Positions 53,200-62,127 of a stretch of 64,000 nucleotides of DNA are shown piece after piece. A program made the translations under genes and the position numbers. Position 1 is the stretch's first letter; each line of letters begins with the position of its first letter. The DNA comes from Streptomyces guryensis (GTDB taxonomy: Bacteria; Actinomycetota; Actinomycetes; Streptomycetales; Streptomycetaceae). The stretch spans positions 1 to 64,000 of the forward strand of contig NZ_JAJSBI010000002.1 in assembly GCF_021261325.1 (NCBI RefSeq), in the 5' to 3' direction. The notes below the pieces were generated by a model. It was not told where the DNA came from, searched no databases, and saw only the letters and a program-made list of their open reading frames with translations.

Positions 53200-53496
53200 A
53201 TGGCAACGGATTACGACACCCCACGCAAGACCGACGACGACGTCGACTCGGACAGCCTTGAAGAGCTGAAGGCCAGGCGGAACGACAAGTCGACGTCCGC
53301 AGTGGACGTCGACGAGTTCGAGGCCGCCGAAGGCCTGGAGCTGCCCGGCGCGGACCTCTCGAACGAGGAGTTGGCCGTCCGGGTGCTGCCCAAGCAGCAG
53401 GACGAGTTCACCTGCATGAGCTGCTTCCTGGTGCACCACCGCAGCCAGCTGGCCCGGGAGAAGAACGGGCAGCCGATCTGCCGCGACTGCGACTGA
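53200..53496 (+). CDS. DUF4193 small zinc-finger-like protein
   Basis: A 98-residue acidic protein conserved throughout actinobacteria. The N-terminal two-thirds are charged and probably flexible. The C-terminus has two Cys pairs, 'CMSCFLVHHRSQLA' and 'CRDCD', which form a CxxC...CxxC zinc ribbon. It resembles RNA-polymerase-associated zinc ribbon proteins, but no function is established for DUF4193. The DUF is one of the clearest actinobacterial markers in the window. Confidence 0.85.
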   Translation: MATDYDTPRKTDDDVDSDSLEELKARRNDKSTSAVDVDEFEAAEGLELPGADLSNEELAVRVLPKQQDEFTCMSCFLVHHRSQLAREKNGQPICRDCD

Positions 53497-53509
53497 GGCC
53501 GGGTCGGCC

Positions 53510-54436
53510 GTGACTGGCTCGACCCCTCCTTGGAAGCGCCGCTCCCCCCTGCCGGGAGCGGACGAAGGGCCGCCTGGCGGCCCTCATGGCGCGCGTGACG
53601 ACGAGCGGGGCCCATCCGGTACGACACCGGGTACGACAGGGCCCACAGGATCGGCCTCGCTCGAACCGGCGGCCGGCCGGGCTGACCTCCCGGCCCCGTC
53701 GCGGAACGCCGCGCCCGTCGCCAAGCGGCGGGCGGCGGTGATCCGTGACAAGGCCAGGGAAGGCGTCCGCAAGGGCGGCAGCGCCGCCAGGGCAGGCCTG
53801 GCGTACGTCGCCGACCGGATCATCGAGAACGCCCCGCGGATCCCGGTAAGGGACCTCGCGGCGCTCCGAAAGCAGTTCCCGGGCCTGGGGCCCGAGCAAC
53901 TGGCGGACAAGCTCGTGGCGGGCGCGGCGGCCGCAACCTCGACGGTCGGAGCGGGGATCGGAGCGGCGGCGATGCTGCCCGTACCGCCCGCGATGCCGAC
54001 GGAACTGGCCGCCGAGATCACCGGCGTCGCCGCGATCGAGCTGAAACTGATCGCCGAACTCCACGAGGTCTACGGCGTACGCCCGCCGGGCAATCTCAAG
54101 CAGCGCAGCACCGCGTATCTCAACTCCTGGTCGGGAGAGCGCGGGATCGACGTGACCAAGCCGTCGAGCGTGAGCTCCGCGCTGAACGGCCCCATGAAGC
54201 GCGAACTGCGCCAGCAGATCATGAAACGCATGGTCCGCGACCTGCCGAACCTCATGCCCTTCATGGTGGGAGCCGCCGTAGGGGCGGTCATGAACCGCCG
54301 GGACACCAGGAAACTCGCGGAGCGGATCCGTAAGGACCTGAGAAAGATGCAGGTGTCCTGGGAGGCGCTCCCCGAACTCCCGCCTCTGGAGGCCCCGGAG
54401 CGGCCGTTGGCGCTGGGGGACGGTTCAGCGGGCTGA
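53510..54436 (+). CDS. Unknown protein with hydrophobic core and Pro-rich N-terminus
   Basis: A 308-residue protein. The first 75 residues are disordered and Pro/Gly/Arg-rich. A helical section (75-120) with 'VIRDKAREGVRKGGSAAR' leads to an Ala/Gly-rich hydrophobic stretch (residues 140-170) with a small 'MLPVPPAMPTELAAEITGVA' motif. The C-terminal half is helical and basic ('RQQIMKRMVRDLPNLMPFM', 'MNRRDTRKLAERIRKDLRKM'). The hydrophobic parts might be membrane-associated, and the layout recalls EcsC- or YcjF-like proteins, but I cannot assign it. GTG 53510 is 13 bases after the DUF4193 stop. Confidence 0.65.
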   Translation: MTGSTPPWKRRSPLPGADEGPPGGPHGARDDERGPSGTTPGTTGPTGSASLEPAAGRADLPAPSRNAAPVAKRRAAVIRDKAREGVRKGGSAARAGLAYVADRIIENAPRIPVRDLAALRKQFPGLGPEQLADKLVAGAAAATSTVGAGIGAAAMLPVPPAMPTELAAEITGVAAIELKLIAELHEVYGVRPPGNLKQRSTAYLNSWSGERGIDVTKPSSVSSALNGPMKRELRQQIMKRMVRDLPNLMPFMVGAAVGAVMNRRDTRKLAERIRKDLRKMQVSWEALPELPPLEAPERPLALGDGSAG

Positions 54437-54442
54437 GAGCTG

Positions 54443-54907
54443 CTACGCCACGGCCTCCCGGGCCGTCCGCAGCGCCTCGGCCAGACGCTCCGGCTCCCGG
54501 GTCGACAGGTACAGATACGGCGTCGGGTCCTCGGGGTCGGTGACCTCCACACGCAGGGCCGTGGGGATGTAGGCGCGCAGCAGGAGGAAGGCGCGGGTGT
54601 CGGCCTTGTAGGTGCGCCAAGCGCGCGCCTCTTCAGGGTCCAGGATCTCGGCCTCGCCCAGCGCGGTGACCGGGATCTTCGCCTCGCCCGCGATCAGAGA
54701 GCCGCCCACCACGCGGATGCGGACCGAGCCGTACGAGCTGGCCGCGACCGCCATCGCCGCCGTGCCGCCGACCAGCCCGCCGAGCAGCGGCAGGGTGCCG
54801 AAGGGCAGCATGATCAGGGCGAAGGAGACGCCCACCAGGAAGGAGATCAGCCACCACGAGCGGGGGGCGGTGAGGCGTTCTTCGTAAGGGGTGGCGGAGA
54901 GCTGCAT
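54443..54907 (-). CDS. DUF3093 membrane protein
   Basis: A 154-residue protein with two membrane helices near the N-terminus (about residues 17-35 and 38-56), then a beta-rich cytoplasmic domain ('VGGSLIAGEAKIPVTALG', 'RTYKADTRAFLLLRAYIPTA'), as in the actinobacterial DUF3093 family next to dut. Function is unknown. It lies divergent to the thioesterase gene, 58 bases apart. Confidence 0.85.
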   Translation of the reverse strand: MQLSATPYEERLTAPRSWWLISFLVGVSFALIMLPFGTLPLLGGLVGGTAAMAVAASSYGSVRIRVVGGSLIAGEAKIPVTALGEAEILDPEEARAWRTYKADTRAFLLLRAYIPTALRVEVTDPEDPTPYLYLSTREPERLAEALRTAREAVA

Positions 54908-54965
54908 GCAGCCAAGCTTGGCACGGTGTCCGGATATGGCGGACGCGCGGGTAAGGTCTGCGGCT

Positions 54966-55550
54966 GTGAGTGGTACTTCCCCGTCCCTGAAGCCTCCCGC
55001 CGACGCGGTGAAACCGGTGCGGCACCCCGATGCTCCCGCGCCCGGTGAGCTGCTCGGTGCCCACTACGAACAGTGTTTCGGATGCGGCGGCGAGCAGCCC
55101 CACGGGCTGCATCTGGCGGCGCGGGCCGGCGAGGGCGTCACCATCACGGCCGAGTTCACCGTCCAGCCCGCTCACCAGGGGGCGCCCGGCCTCGCCCACG
55201 GCGGTGTGCTGGCCACCGCCCTGGACGAGACGCTCGGCTCGCTGAACTGGCTGCTCAGGACGATCGCCGTGACCGGACGGCTGGAGACCGACTTCGTGCG
55301 GCCCGTCCCGCTCGGGACGGTGCTGTATCTGGAGGCCGAAGTCACGGCGGTCGCGGGCCGCAAGATCTACTCGTCAGCCACCGGACGCATCGGCGGCCCG
55401 GACGGGCCGGTGGCCGTGCGCGCCGACGCACTCTTCATCGAGGTGAAGGTCGACCACTTCATCGACAACGGCCGTCCGGAGGAGATCCGGGCCGCCATGA
55501 ACGACCCGGACCAGAGCCGGCGCTCCCGTGCCTTCGAGGTGAACCCGTGA
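54966..55550 (+). CDS. PaaI-type hotdog thioesterase
   Basis: A 194-residue single hotdog-fold thioesterase. The helix motif 'GLAHGGVLATALDETLG' (about residues 75-91) carries the catalytic acid and the His/Gly turn. 'CFGCGGEQPHGLHL' (37-50) has a Cys pair common in actinobacterial members. It should hydrolyse acyl-CoA or acyl-ACP thioesters. GTG 54966 starts the protein; the stop overlaps the dut start by 4 bases (GTGA), so the two are translationally coupled. Confidence 0.85.
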   Translation: MSGTSPSLKPPADAVKPVRHPDAPAPGELLGAHYEQCFGCGGEQPHGLHLAARAGEGVTITAEFTVQPAHQGAPGLAHGGVLATALDETLGSLNWLLRTIAVTGRLETDFVRPVPLGTVLYLEAEVTAVAGRKIYSSATGRIGGPDGPVAVRADALFIEVKVDHFIDNGRPEEIRAAMNDPDQSRRSRAFEVNP

Positions 55551-56098
55551 GCCGTGATCCCGTGGACGTGCAGATCCGGCGCGTCGACCCCGACGTACCG
55601 CTTCCGTCGTACGCACATCCCGGTGACGCGGGCGCCGATCTGCGTACCACCGAGGGGTGTGAACTGAAGCCGGGCGAGCGGGTCGTGCTGCCCACCGGGG
55701 TGTCGATCGCCCTCCCCGAGGGGTACGCGGCCTTCGTGCACCCCCGGTCCGGGCTGGCCGCCCGCTGCGGTGTCGCCCTGGTGAATGCCCCGGGGACGGT
55801 TGATGCCGGGTACCGTGGGGAGATCAAGGTGATCGTGGTGAATCTCGACCCGCGCGAGGCCGTGCGGTTCGAGCGCTTCGACCGGATTGCCCAACTGGTC
55901 GTCCAGCAGGTCGAGAAGGTCCGCTTCCAGGAGGTCGCGGAGCTTCCCGGCTCGGCACGGGCCGAAGGGGGCTTCGGGTCCACCGGAGGTCATGCCGCGG
56001 TGGCCGGGACGGGCAGCGCAAGCGGTGAGGCCGCCATGGGCGGCACTACGGGTGGGAATCGATACGCTTCGGTCGTATCCGACCGGGAAGGACAGTGA
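55547..56098 (+). CDS. dut: dUTP diphosphatase
   Basis: A 183-residue trimeric dUTPase that splits dUTP to dUMP, keeping uracil out of DNA and supplying dTMP synthesis. The five motifs are in order: 'HPGDAGADLR', 'PRSGLAARCGVALVNAPG', 'TVDAGYRGEIKV', 'RFDRIAQLVVQ' and 'EGGFGSTGG'. A Gly/Ala-rich tail of about 35 residues after motif 5 is an actinobacterial extension. The start GTG 55547 overlaps the thioesterase stop. DUF3710 follows after 1 base. Confidence 0.95.
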   Translation: MSRDPVDVQIRRVDPDVPLPSYAHPGDAGADLRTTEGCELKPGERVVLPTGVSIALPEGYAAFVHPRSGLAARCGVALVNAPGTVDAGYRGEIKVIVVNLDPREAVRFERFDRIAQLVVQQVEKVRFQEVAELPGSARAEGGFGSTGGHAAVAGTGSASGEAAMGGTTGGNRYASVVSDREGQ

Positions 56099-56099
56099 C

Positions 56100-56861
56100 G
56101 TGTTCGGACGTCGCAACAAGAAGGGTGCCGCCGAGGACGCGGCCGGCGAGGCCGAGCAGGTCGTCGACTTTGTCGACACTGAGGCGGACGACGAAGAGGG
56201 CGAGCGCGAGCGCGTGAGGCTCGAGCCCGAGCCGCGGCCGGACGGGCCCTGGGACGACTCCGAGGTGCGCGACCCGGCCGAGGGCCGGGTGGACCTGGGC
56301 GGGCTCTTCGTGCCCGGCGTCGACGGCATGGAGCTGCGGGTCGAGGTCGCGGGCGACGCGATCGTCGCGGCGACCGTCGTGCTGCGCGACAGCGCCATCC
56401 AGCTGCAGGCCTTCGCCGCTCCCAAGCGCGAGGGCATCTGGGGCGAGGTGCGCGAGGAGATCGGCTCGGGCATCACCCAGCAGGGTGGCATCATCGACGA
56501 GGTCGAGGGCCCGCTGGGCTGGGAGCTGCGGGCCCAGGTGCCGGTGCAGCTGCCGGACGGCACGGGCGGCTTCCAGGTCGTGCGGTTCGTCGGTGTGGAC
56601 GGTCCGCGCTGGTTCCTGCGCGGTGTGATCTCGGGCCAGGGCGCGGTGCAGCCGCAGGCGGCCGGCCTGCTCGAGCAGATCTTCCGGGACACGGTCGTGG
56701 TCCGCGGCGAGGGGCCGATGGCGCCCCGCGACCCGATCGTCCTCAAGCTGCCGGACGACGCTCAGATGATGCCCGAGGGTGTCCAGCAGGAGGAGGGCTC
56801 GCGCTTCTCCGGTGGCATGGGGCAGCTGCAGCGCGGACCGGAGATCACCGAGGTCCGCTAG
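56100..56861 (+). CDS. DUF3710 protein
   Basis: A 253-residue soluble protein conserved downstream of dut in actinobacteria. An acidic, disordered N-terminus (to residue about 60) leads to an alpha/beta core with 'VDLGGLFVPGVDGMELRVEV' and 'GPRWFLRGVISGQGAVQP'. The C-terminus contains 'VVVRGEGPMAPRDPIVLKLP'. Function is unknown. GTG 56100 begins just after the dut stop. Confidence 0.85.
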   Translation: MFGRRNKKGAAEDAAGEAEQVVDFVDTEADDEEGERERVRLEPEPRPDGPWDDSEVRDPAEGRVDLGGLFVPGVDGMELRVEVAGDAIVAATVVLRDSAIQLQAFAAPKREGIWGEVREEIGSGITQQGGIIDEVEGPLGWELRAQVPVQLPDGTGGFQVVRFVGVDGPRWFLRGVISGQGAVQPQAAGLLEQIFRDTVVVRGEGPMAPRDPIVLKLPDDAQMMPEGVQQEEGSRFSGGMGQLQRGPEITEVR

Positions 56862-56984
56862 GCGCTCCGCTGGGCTGAGCCGCGATGGGCGCGGCTTGCC
56901 GGCGGCACCGTTGTGGCTGGTCGCGCCCCGCGGCGGAGCCGCTGATGTCACAGCCCCGGCCCCTTTGAGGCGCGCCACGGCTCG

Positions 56985-57012
56985 AGAGCCGCACCCTGCT
57001 GGGTGCGGCTCT
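56985..57012 (+). terminator. Terminator of the dut-DUF3710 operon
   Basis: AGAGCCGCACCC (56985-56996), loop TGCT, GGGTGCGGCTCT (57001-57012): a perfect 12-bp stem followed by a T. Confidence 0.8.
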
Positions 57013-57029
57013 TCTGCATGCGTGACCCC

Positions 57030-57058
57030 TTGACGACGCATTGGTCTGTACCTACGGT
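57030..57058 (+). promoter_or_regulatory. Promoter with DasR-like site before the alginate-lyase-like gene
   Basis: TTGACG (57030-57035) and TACGGT (57053-57058) form a good -35/-10 pair with a 17-base spacer. In the spacer TTGGTCTGTACCTA (57041-57054) resembles the DasR site (core TGGTCTAGACCA) with two changes in the centre and one at the end. Repressor binding there would block the polymerase. Confidence 0.55.
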
Positions 57059-57112
57059 CTCCGCTCAACGCGTCTGTTCATAAAGGCGCTTCGCGTTCAT
57101 ATATAAGAACGG

Positions 57113-58303
57113 ATGACCCCCGCCATGCGTCGTACCGCACTCCTCGCGACCGCCTCCGCTCTTGTCGTGGGCATGATCGCCTGGCCTGCCGCCCGCCACG
57201 CCGACGCCGCCCCCGCCGCCTTCGCGCACCCCGGAGTCACCGTCTCCAGGGCGCAGTTGGACTTCACCCGCAGCAAGGTTGATGCGGGTGCGCAGCCCTG
57301 GAAGGGCGCGTTCGACCAGATGATGGCGAGCAAGTACGCCGACCTGAACCGCACCCCGAAACCGCGGGCGACGGTCGAGTGCGGCTCCTACTCGAACCCC
57401 GACCTCGGCTGCACGGACGAGCGCCAGGACGCCATAGCCGCGTACACCGACGCACTCGCCTGGTACCTCACCCGCGACGACCGGTACGCGAAGAAGTCGA
57501 TCGAGCTGATGGACGCCTGGTCCGCCGTGATCAGGGAGCACACCAACAGCAACGCGCCCCTGCAGACCGGCTGGGCCGGCTCCTCCTGGCCGAAGGCCGC
57601 CGAGATCATCAAGTACACGTACACCGGCAGCTGGCCGAACTCCGGCCGCTTCGCGAGCATGCTCCGGAACGTCTACCTCCCCGAGATCATCAACGGCTCC
57701 GACTCCAACGGCAATTGGGAGCTGTCGATGATGGAGGCCGCGGTCGGCATCTCCGTCTTCCTGGAGGACAGGACGTCGTACGACAAGGCCATGGCGAAGT
57801 TCCGGACGCGTACGGCCGCGTATGTCTATCTCTCCTCCGACGGTGATCTGCCCAGGACCGTGCCCAGCCAGAACCTCGACACCAAGGCGAAGATCGTCAA
57901 CTACTGGCAGGGGCAGTCCACCTTCGTCACCGGCCTCACCCAGGAGACCTGCCGCGACCTCACCCACACGGGGTACGGCATCTCCGCGATCTCGCACATC
58001 GCCGAGACCAGCCGGATCCAGGGCCAGGACCTGTACGGCACCGACGTCGGCGAGCGGCTGCGGCAGGCGCTCGGGTTCCAGGCCAAGTACCAGCTGGGTG
58101 CCGCCGTCCCGAGCCGGCTGTGCGGCGGCTCGCTGAAGCTCGGGCTCGGGCCCGTCACCGAGGTCGGCTACAACGCCCTGCACAACCGCCTCGGCATCGC
58201 GATGGCCAACACCCGGACACTGACCCAGCAGCAGCGCCCGGCCGGCACCAACAACCTCTTCGTCGCCTGGGAGACCCTCACCCACGGGGACAACCCGAGC
58301 TGA
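57113..58303 (+). CDS. Secreted alginate-lyase-like enzyme
   Basis: A 396-residue exported protein. The signal peptide is 'MRRTALLATASALVVGMIAW' within residues 5-24, with cleavage near 'ADA' (residue 32). The mature part is an all-helical toroid of the alginate lyase (PL5-like) type, with 'YTDALAWYLTRDDRYAKKSI', 'NGNWELSMMEAAVGISVF' and 'LTHTGYGISAISHIAETSR' as conserved patches; Asn/His/Tyr for catalysis are present. The actual substrate could be alginate or another uronic or amino-sugar polymer. The DasR-like promoter fits an amino-sugar link. ATG 57113 is used; ATG 57125 is an alternative. Confidence 0.82.
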   Translation: MTPAMRRTALLATASALVVGMIAWPAARHADAAPAAFAHPGVTVSRAQLDFTRSKVDAGAQPWKGAFDQMMASKYADLNRTPKPRATVECGSYSNPDLGCTDERQDAIAAYTDALAWYLTRDDRYAKKSIELMDAWSAVIREHTNSNAPLQTGWAGSSWPKAAEIIKYTYTGSWPNSGRFASMLRNVYLPEIINGSDSNGNWELSMMEAAVGISVFLEDRTSYDKAMAKFRTRTAAYVYLSSDGDLPRTVPSQNLDTKAKIVNYWQGQSTFVTGLTQETCRDLTHTGYGISAISHIAETSRIQGQDLYGTDVGERLRQALGFQAKYQLGAAVPSRLCGGSLKLGLGPVTEVGYNALHNRLGIAMANTRTLTQQQRPAGTNNLFVAWETLTHGDNPS

Positions 58304-58427
58304 ACCGAGTACGGCGTCAGAATCCCGTCAAAGACGGCTCCGAGGCCGCTCCCGGGCCCTTTCACGGCGATGGCCGGCCGTAAGGTCGACGCTGCGTGGG
58401 CAGCAGTGACCGGAAGACAATGGGGCC

Positions 58428-60974
58428 ATGGGACGCGGCAAGCTTCGGATCTACCTCGGTGCGGCACCGGGTGTCGGCAAGACGTACGCGATGCTCTCCG
58501 AGGCGCACCGGCGGGTGGAGCGGGGCACCGACTGCGTGGTCGCCTTCGTGGAGCACCACGAGCGGCCGCGCACCGAGGTGATGCTGCACGGCCTGGAGCA
58601 GGTGGCGCGCAAGGAGCTGGAGTACCGGGACACGACCTTCACCGAGATGGACGTCGACGCCGTCCTGGCCCGCGCCCCCCAGGTGGCTCTGGTGGACGAG
58701 CTCGCCCACACCAACGTCCCCGGCTCCCGCAACGCCAAGCGCTGGCAGGACGTGGAAAAGCTGCTCGCCGCCGGCATCGACGTCGTCTCGACCGTCAACA
58801 TCCAGCACCTGGAGTCGCTCGGTGACGTCGTCGAGTCGATCACCGGGGTACGGCAGCGGGAGACCGTGCCGGACGAGGTGGTGCGGCGGGCGGACCAGAT
58901 AGAGCTCGTCGACATGTCGCCCGAGGCGCTGCGCCGGCGGATGGCGCACGGCAACATCTACCGGCCCGACAAGGTCGACGCGGCCCTGTCGAACTACTTC
59001 CGGCCCGGCAATCTGACCGCCCTGCGGGAACTGGCCCTGCTGTGGGTGGCGGACCGGGTCGACGAGTACCTGAAGCAGTACCGCAGCGACCACCGGGTGT
59101 CGAAGATCTGGGGCTCCCGGGAGCGGATCGTGGTCGGCCTGACCGGCGGACCCGAGGGCCGGACCCTCATCCGGCGGGCCGCGCGCCTCGCCGAGAAGGG
59201 CGCGGGCGGCGAGGTGCTGGCCGTCTACATAGCCAGCAGCGACGGACTGACGGCCGCCTCGCCGAAGGAACTGGCCGTGCAGCGCACCCTCGCGGAGGAC
59301 CTCGGTGGCACCTTCCACCACGTGGTCGGCGACGACATACCGGCGGCGCTGCTCGCCTTCGCACGCGGGGTCAACGCCACCCAGATAGTGCTGGGCGTCT
59401 CACGGCGCAAGAGCTGGCAGTACGTCTTCGGGCCGGGCGTCGGCGCGACGGTCGCCCGGGACTCGGGCCCCGACCTCGACGTCCACCTGATCACGCACGA
59501 CGAGGCGGGCAAGGGGCGGGGGCTGCCGGTGGCCCGCGGGGCGCGGCTGGGCCGGTCGCGGATCATCTGGGGCTGGCTGGTCGGCGTGCTCGGCCCCGCG
59601 GTCATGGCGGTGCTCCTGAACACCATCCATCTCGGACTCGCCAACGACATGCTGCTGTTCCTGGCGGTGACGGTCGCGGCGGCGCTGCTCGGCGGCCTGC
59701 TGCCCGCCCTGGCCTCGGCCGCGGTGGGCTCACTGCTGCTGAACTACTTCTACACACCGCCCCTGCACCGCTGGACCATCGCCGATCCGAAGAACATCGT
59801 CGCCATCGTGATCTTCGTCGGCGTCGGCGTCTCGGTGGCCTCGGTGGTCGACCTGGCCGCCCGGCGCACCCACCAGGCGGCCCGGCTGCGCGCCGAGTCG
59901 GAGATCCTGTCCTTCCTCGCGGGCAACGTGCTGCGCGGCGAGACCGGCCTGGAGGAGCTCCTCGAACGGGTCCGCGAGACCTTCGGCATGGAGTCGGCGG
60001 CCCTGCTGGAGCGGGCCGGCGACCACGACCCGTGGACCTGCGCGGGCCGCGCGGGCCTCGGCCCCGCGGTGCAGCGGCCGGACGAGGCGGACGTCGACGT
60101 GCCGGCCGGGGACCACATGGCGCTGGCGCTGACCGGCCGGGTGCTGCCCGCCGAGGACCGCCGGGTGCTGGCCGCGTTCGCCGCCCAGGCGGCCGTCGTA
60201 CTGGACCGCCGGCGCCTCCAGGAGGAGGCCGAACGGGCCCGTGCGCTGGCCGAGGGCAACCGCATCCGCACGGCGCTGCTGGCCGCCGTGAGCCATGACC
60301 TCCGTACCCCCCTGGCCGGGATCAAGGCGGCCGTGTCGTCCCTGCGCTCGGACGACGTGGCGTGGTCCGAGGAGGACCAGGCGGAGCTGCTGGAGGGCAT
60401 CGAGGAGGGCGCCGACCGGCTCGACCACCTGGTGGGCAACCTGCTCGACATGTCCCGCCTGCAGACCGGCACGGTCACCCCGCTGATCCGTGAGGTCGAC
60501 CTGGACGAGGTCGTGCCGATGGCGCTGGTCGGGGTGCCCGAGGACAGCGTCGATCTGGACGTGCCGGAGACCCTGCCCATGGTCGAGGTGGACCCGGGCC
60601 TCCTTGAGCGGTCGGTGGCCAACCTGGTCGAGAACGCCGTCAAGTACAGCCCGCCGGGCCGGGCGGTGCTGGTCGCCGCCAGCGCCATCGCCGACCGGGT
60701 CGAGGTACGCGTGGTCGACCGCGGACCCGGCGTCCCCGACGAAGCCAAGGAGCGCATCTTCGAGCCCTTCCAGCGCTACGGCGACGCCCCGCGCGGGGCC
60801 GGCGTGGGCCTGGGTCTCGCCGTGGCCCGTGGCTTCGCCGAGGCCATGGGCGGCACCCTCAACGCCGAGGACACGCCGGGTGGCGGCCTCACCATGGTCC
60901 TCACCCTGCGCGCGGCAGGATCGCGTGCCCAGGAACTTCTCCACCCGGCGGAACCCGAAAGGCAGGTCACATGA
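58428..60974 (+). CDS. kdpD: Sensor histidine kinase KdpD
   Basis: An 848-residue potassium-sensing kinase. The N-terminal KdpD domain (1-210) has the Walker A-like 'GAAPGVGKT' (11-19), and a USP-like domain follows (about 225-370). Four close-packed membrane helices lie at about 385-480. A GAF domain (485-600) precedes the kinase with H-box 'AVSHDLRTPLAG' (H623), N-box 'NLVENAVKYS' and 'GLGLAVARGFAEAMGG'. It responds to low potassium and turgor. It is coupled to kdpE by ATGA, but the pump genes kdpFABC are not in this window. Confidence 0.94.
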   Translation: MGRGKLRIYLGAAPGVGKTYAMLSEAHRRVERGTDCVVAFVEHHERPRTEVMLHGLEQVARKELEYRDTTFTEMDVDAVLARAPQVALVDELAHTNVPGSRNAKRWQDVEKLLAAGIDVVSTVNIQHLESLGDVVESITGVRQRETVPDEVVRRADQIELVDMSPEALRRRMAHGNIYRPDKVDAALSNYFRPGNLTALRELALLWVADRVDEYLKQYRSDHRVSKIWGSRERIVVGLTGGPEGRTLIRRAARLAEKGAGGEVLAVYIASSDGLTAASPKELAVQRTLAEDLGGTFHHVVGDDIPAALLAFARGVNATQIVLGVSRRKSWQYVFGPGVGATVARDSGPDLDVHLITHDEAGKGRGLPVARGARLGRSRIIWGWLVGVLGPAVMAVLLNTIHLGLANDMLLFLAVTVAAALLGGLLPALASAAVGSLLLNYFYTPPLHRWTIADPKNIVAIVIFVGVGVSVASVVDLAARRTHQAARLRAESEILSFLAGNVLRGETGLEELLERVRETFGMESAALLERAGDHDPWTCAGRAGLGPAVQRPDEADVDVPAGDHMALALTGRVLPAEDRRVLAAFAAQAAVVLDRRRLQEEAERARALAEGNRIRTALLAAVSHDLRTPLAGIKAAVSSLRSDDVAWSEEDQAELLEGIEEGADRLDHLVGNLLDMSRLQTGTVTPLIREVDLDEVVPMALVGVPEDSVDLDVPETLPMVEVDPGLLERSVANLVENAVKYSPPGRAVLVAASAIADRVEVRVVDRGPGVPDEAKERIFEPFQRYGDAPRGAGVGLGLAVARGFAEAMGGTLNAEDTPGGGLTMVLTLRAAGSRAQELLHPAEPERQVT

Positions 60975-61657
60975 CCCGCGTGTTGGTCATTGACGACGAG
61001 CCGCAGATCGTGCGCGCCCTCGTGATCAACCTCAAGGCACGCAAGTACGAGGTGGACGCGGCCCACGACGGCGCCACCGCCCTCCAGCTCGCCGCCGCCC
61101 GCCACCCCGACGTGGTCGTCCTGGACCTGGGGCTGCCCGACATGGACGGCGTCGAGGTGATCAGGGGCCTGCGCGGCTGGACCCGGGTGCCGATCCTGGT
61201 GCTGTCCGCCCGGCACACCTCCGACGAGAAGGTGGAGGCACTCGACGCGGGCGCTGACGACTACGTCACCAAGCCCTTCGGTATGGACGAACTGCTCGCC
61301 CGGCTGCGGGCCGCCGTCCGCCGCGCCGAACCGGTCGGCGCCGGCGAGGACGACGTGACGACCGTGGAGACCGAGCAGTTCACCGTCGACCTGGCCGCGA
61401 AGAAGGTCAACCGGGGCGGCAAGGACGTACGGCTCACGCCCACGGAGTGGCATCTGCTGGAAGTGCTGGTGCGCAGCACGGGCCGGCTGGTCAGCCAGCG
61501 GCAGCTCCTCCAGGAAGTGTGGGGCCCGTCATACGGCACCGAGACGAACTACCTGAGGGTGTACATGGCGCAGCTGCGCAGGAAGCTGGAGGCCGACCCG
61601 TCGCACCCCAAGCACTTCATCACCGAGCCCGGTATGGGGTACCGGTTCGAGAATTGA
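60971..61657 (+). CDS. kdpE: Response regulator KdpE
   Basis: A 228-residue OmpR-family regulator, partner of KdpD. The receiver has the acidic pair in 'VIDDEPQI', phospho-acceptor D52 ('VVVLDLGLPD') and 'LVLSARHTSD'. The winged HTH has 'LTPTEWHLLEVLVRSTGRLV' and ends 'HFITEPGMGYRFEN', typical for KdpE. ATG 60971 overlaps the kdpD stop by 4 bases. It normally activates the high-affinity potassium pump operon. Confidence 0.95.
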   Translation: MTRVLVIDDEPQIVRALVINLKARKYEVDAAHDGATALQLAAARHPDVVVLDLGLPDMDGVEVIRGLRGWTRVPILVLSARHTSDEKVEALDAGADDYVTKPFGMDELLARLRAAVRRAEPVGAGEDDVTTVETEQFTVDLAAKKVNRGGKDVRLTPTEWHLLEVLVRSTGRLVSQRQLLQEVWGPSYGTETNYLRVYMAQLRRKLEADPSHPKHFITEPGMGYRFEN

Positions 61658-61659
61658 GG

Positions 61660-61684
61660 GGCGCCGGTTCGAGCTCCCGGCGCC
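61660..61684 (+). terminator. Probable terminator after kdpE
   Basis: GGCGCCGG (61660-61667) pairs with CCGGCGCC (61677-61684) across a 9-base loop, directly after the kdpE stop. Confidence 0.5.
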
Positions 61685-61725
61685 GCGGGTACGTAGCTGT
61701 CAGTGCACCCCGGTACGCTTCAGAT

Positions 61726-62124
61726 ATGAGTGCTGTTCCTCGTTCCGAAAAGCCGGTGGGCCGGTTCCGGCGCATGCTCGACCGGCTCTCCTCGTCGCAG
61801 GAGGACCTGGAGTCCGAGGAGCTGCGGGAGGATACGGCGACCGCCGGATGTACCCGGATCGGTGACTGTCACGACCGACAGATCGTCACGGTTACTGGTA
61901 CCTTGCGCACGGTCACCCTACGGCCGCGCGCGGGCGTCCCGGCCCTGGAGGCCGAACTGTTCGACGGTTCCGCCGCCCTGGACGTGGTGTGGCTCGGCAG
62001 GCGCTCCATCGTGGGCATAGAACCGGGGCGCAGGCTGATCGCATCGGGCCGCGTCTCGCTCAGCCGGGGCCGCCGGGTGCTGTTCAATCCGAAGTACGAA
62101 CTGAGACCCCTCGGACGGGAGTAG
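61726..62124 (+). CDS. OB-fold nucleic-acid-binding-like protein
   Basis: A 132-residue protein. A basic N-terminus ('GRFRRMLDRLSSSQEDLES') precedes an OB fold (about residues 42-130) with 'QIVTVTGTLRTVTLRP' and 'ELFDGSAALDVVWLGRRSIV', as in tRNA-anticodon-binding or RecG-like OB domains. It could bind nucleic acid; no target is known. It is found upstream of DUF3159 genes in actinobacteria. The next gene starts 3 bases after the stop. Confidence 0.8.
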   Translation: MSAVPRSEKPVGRFRRMLDRLSSSQEDLESEELREDTATAGCTRIGDCHDRQIVTVTGTLRTVTLRPRAGVPALEAELFDGSAALDVVWLGRRSIVGIEPGRRLIASGRVSLSRGRRVLFNPKYELRPLGRE

Positions 62125-62127
62125 CCG

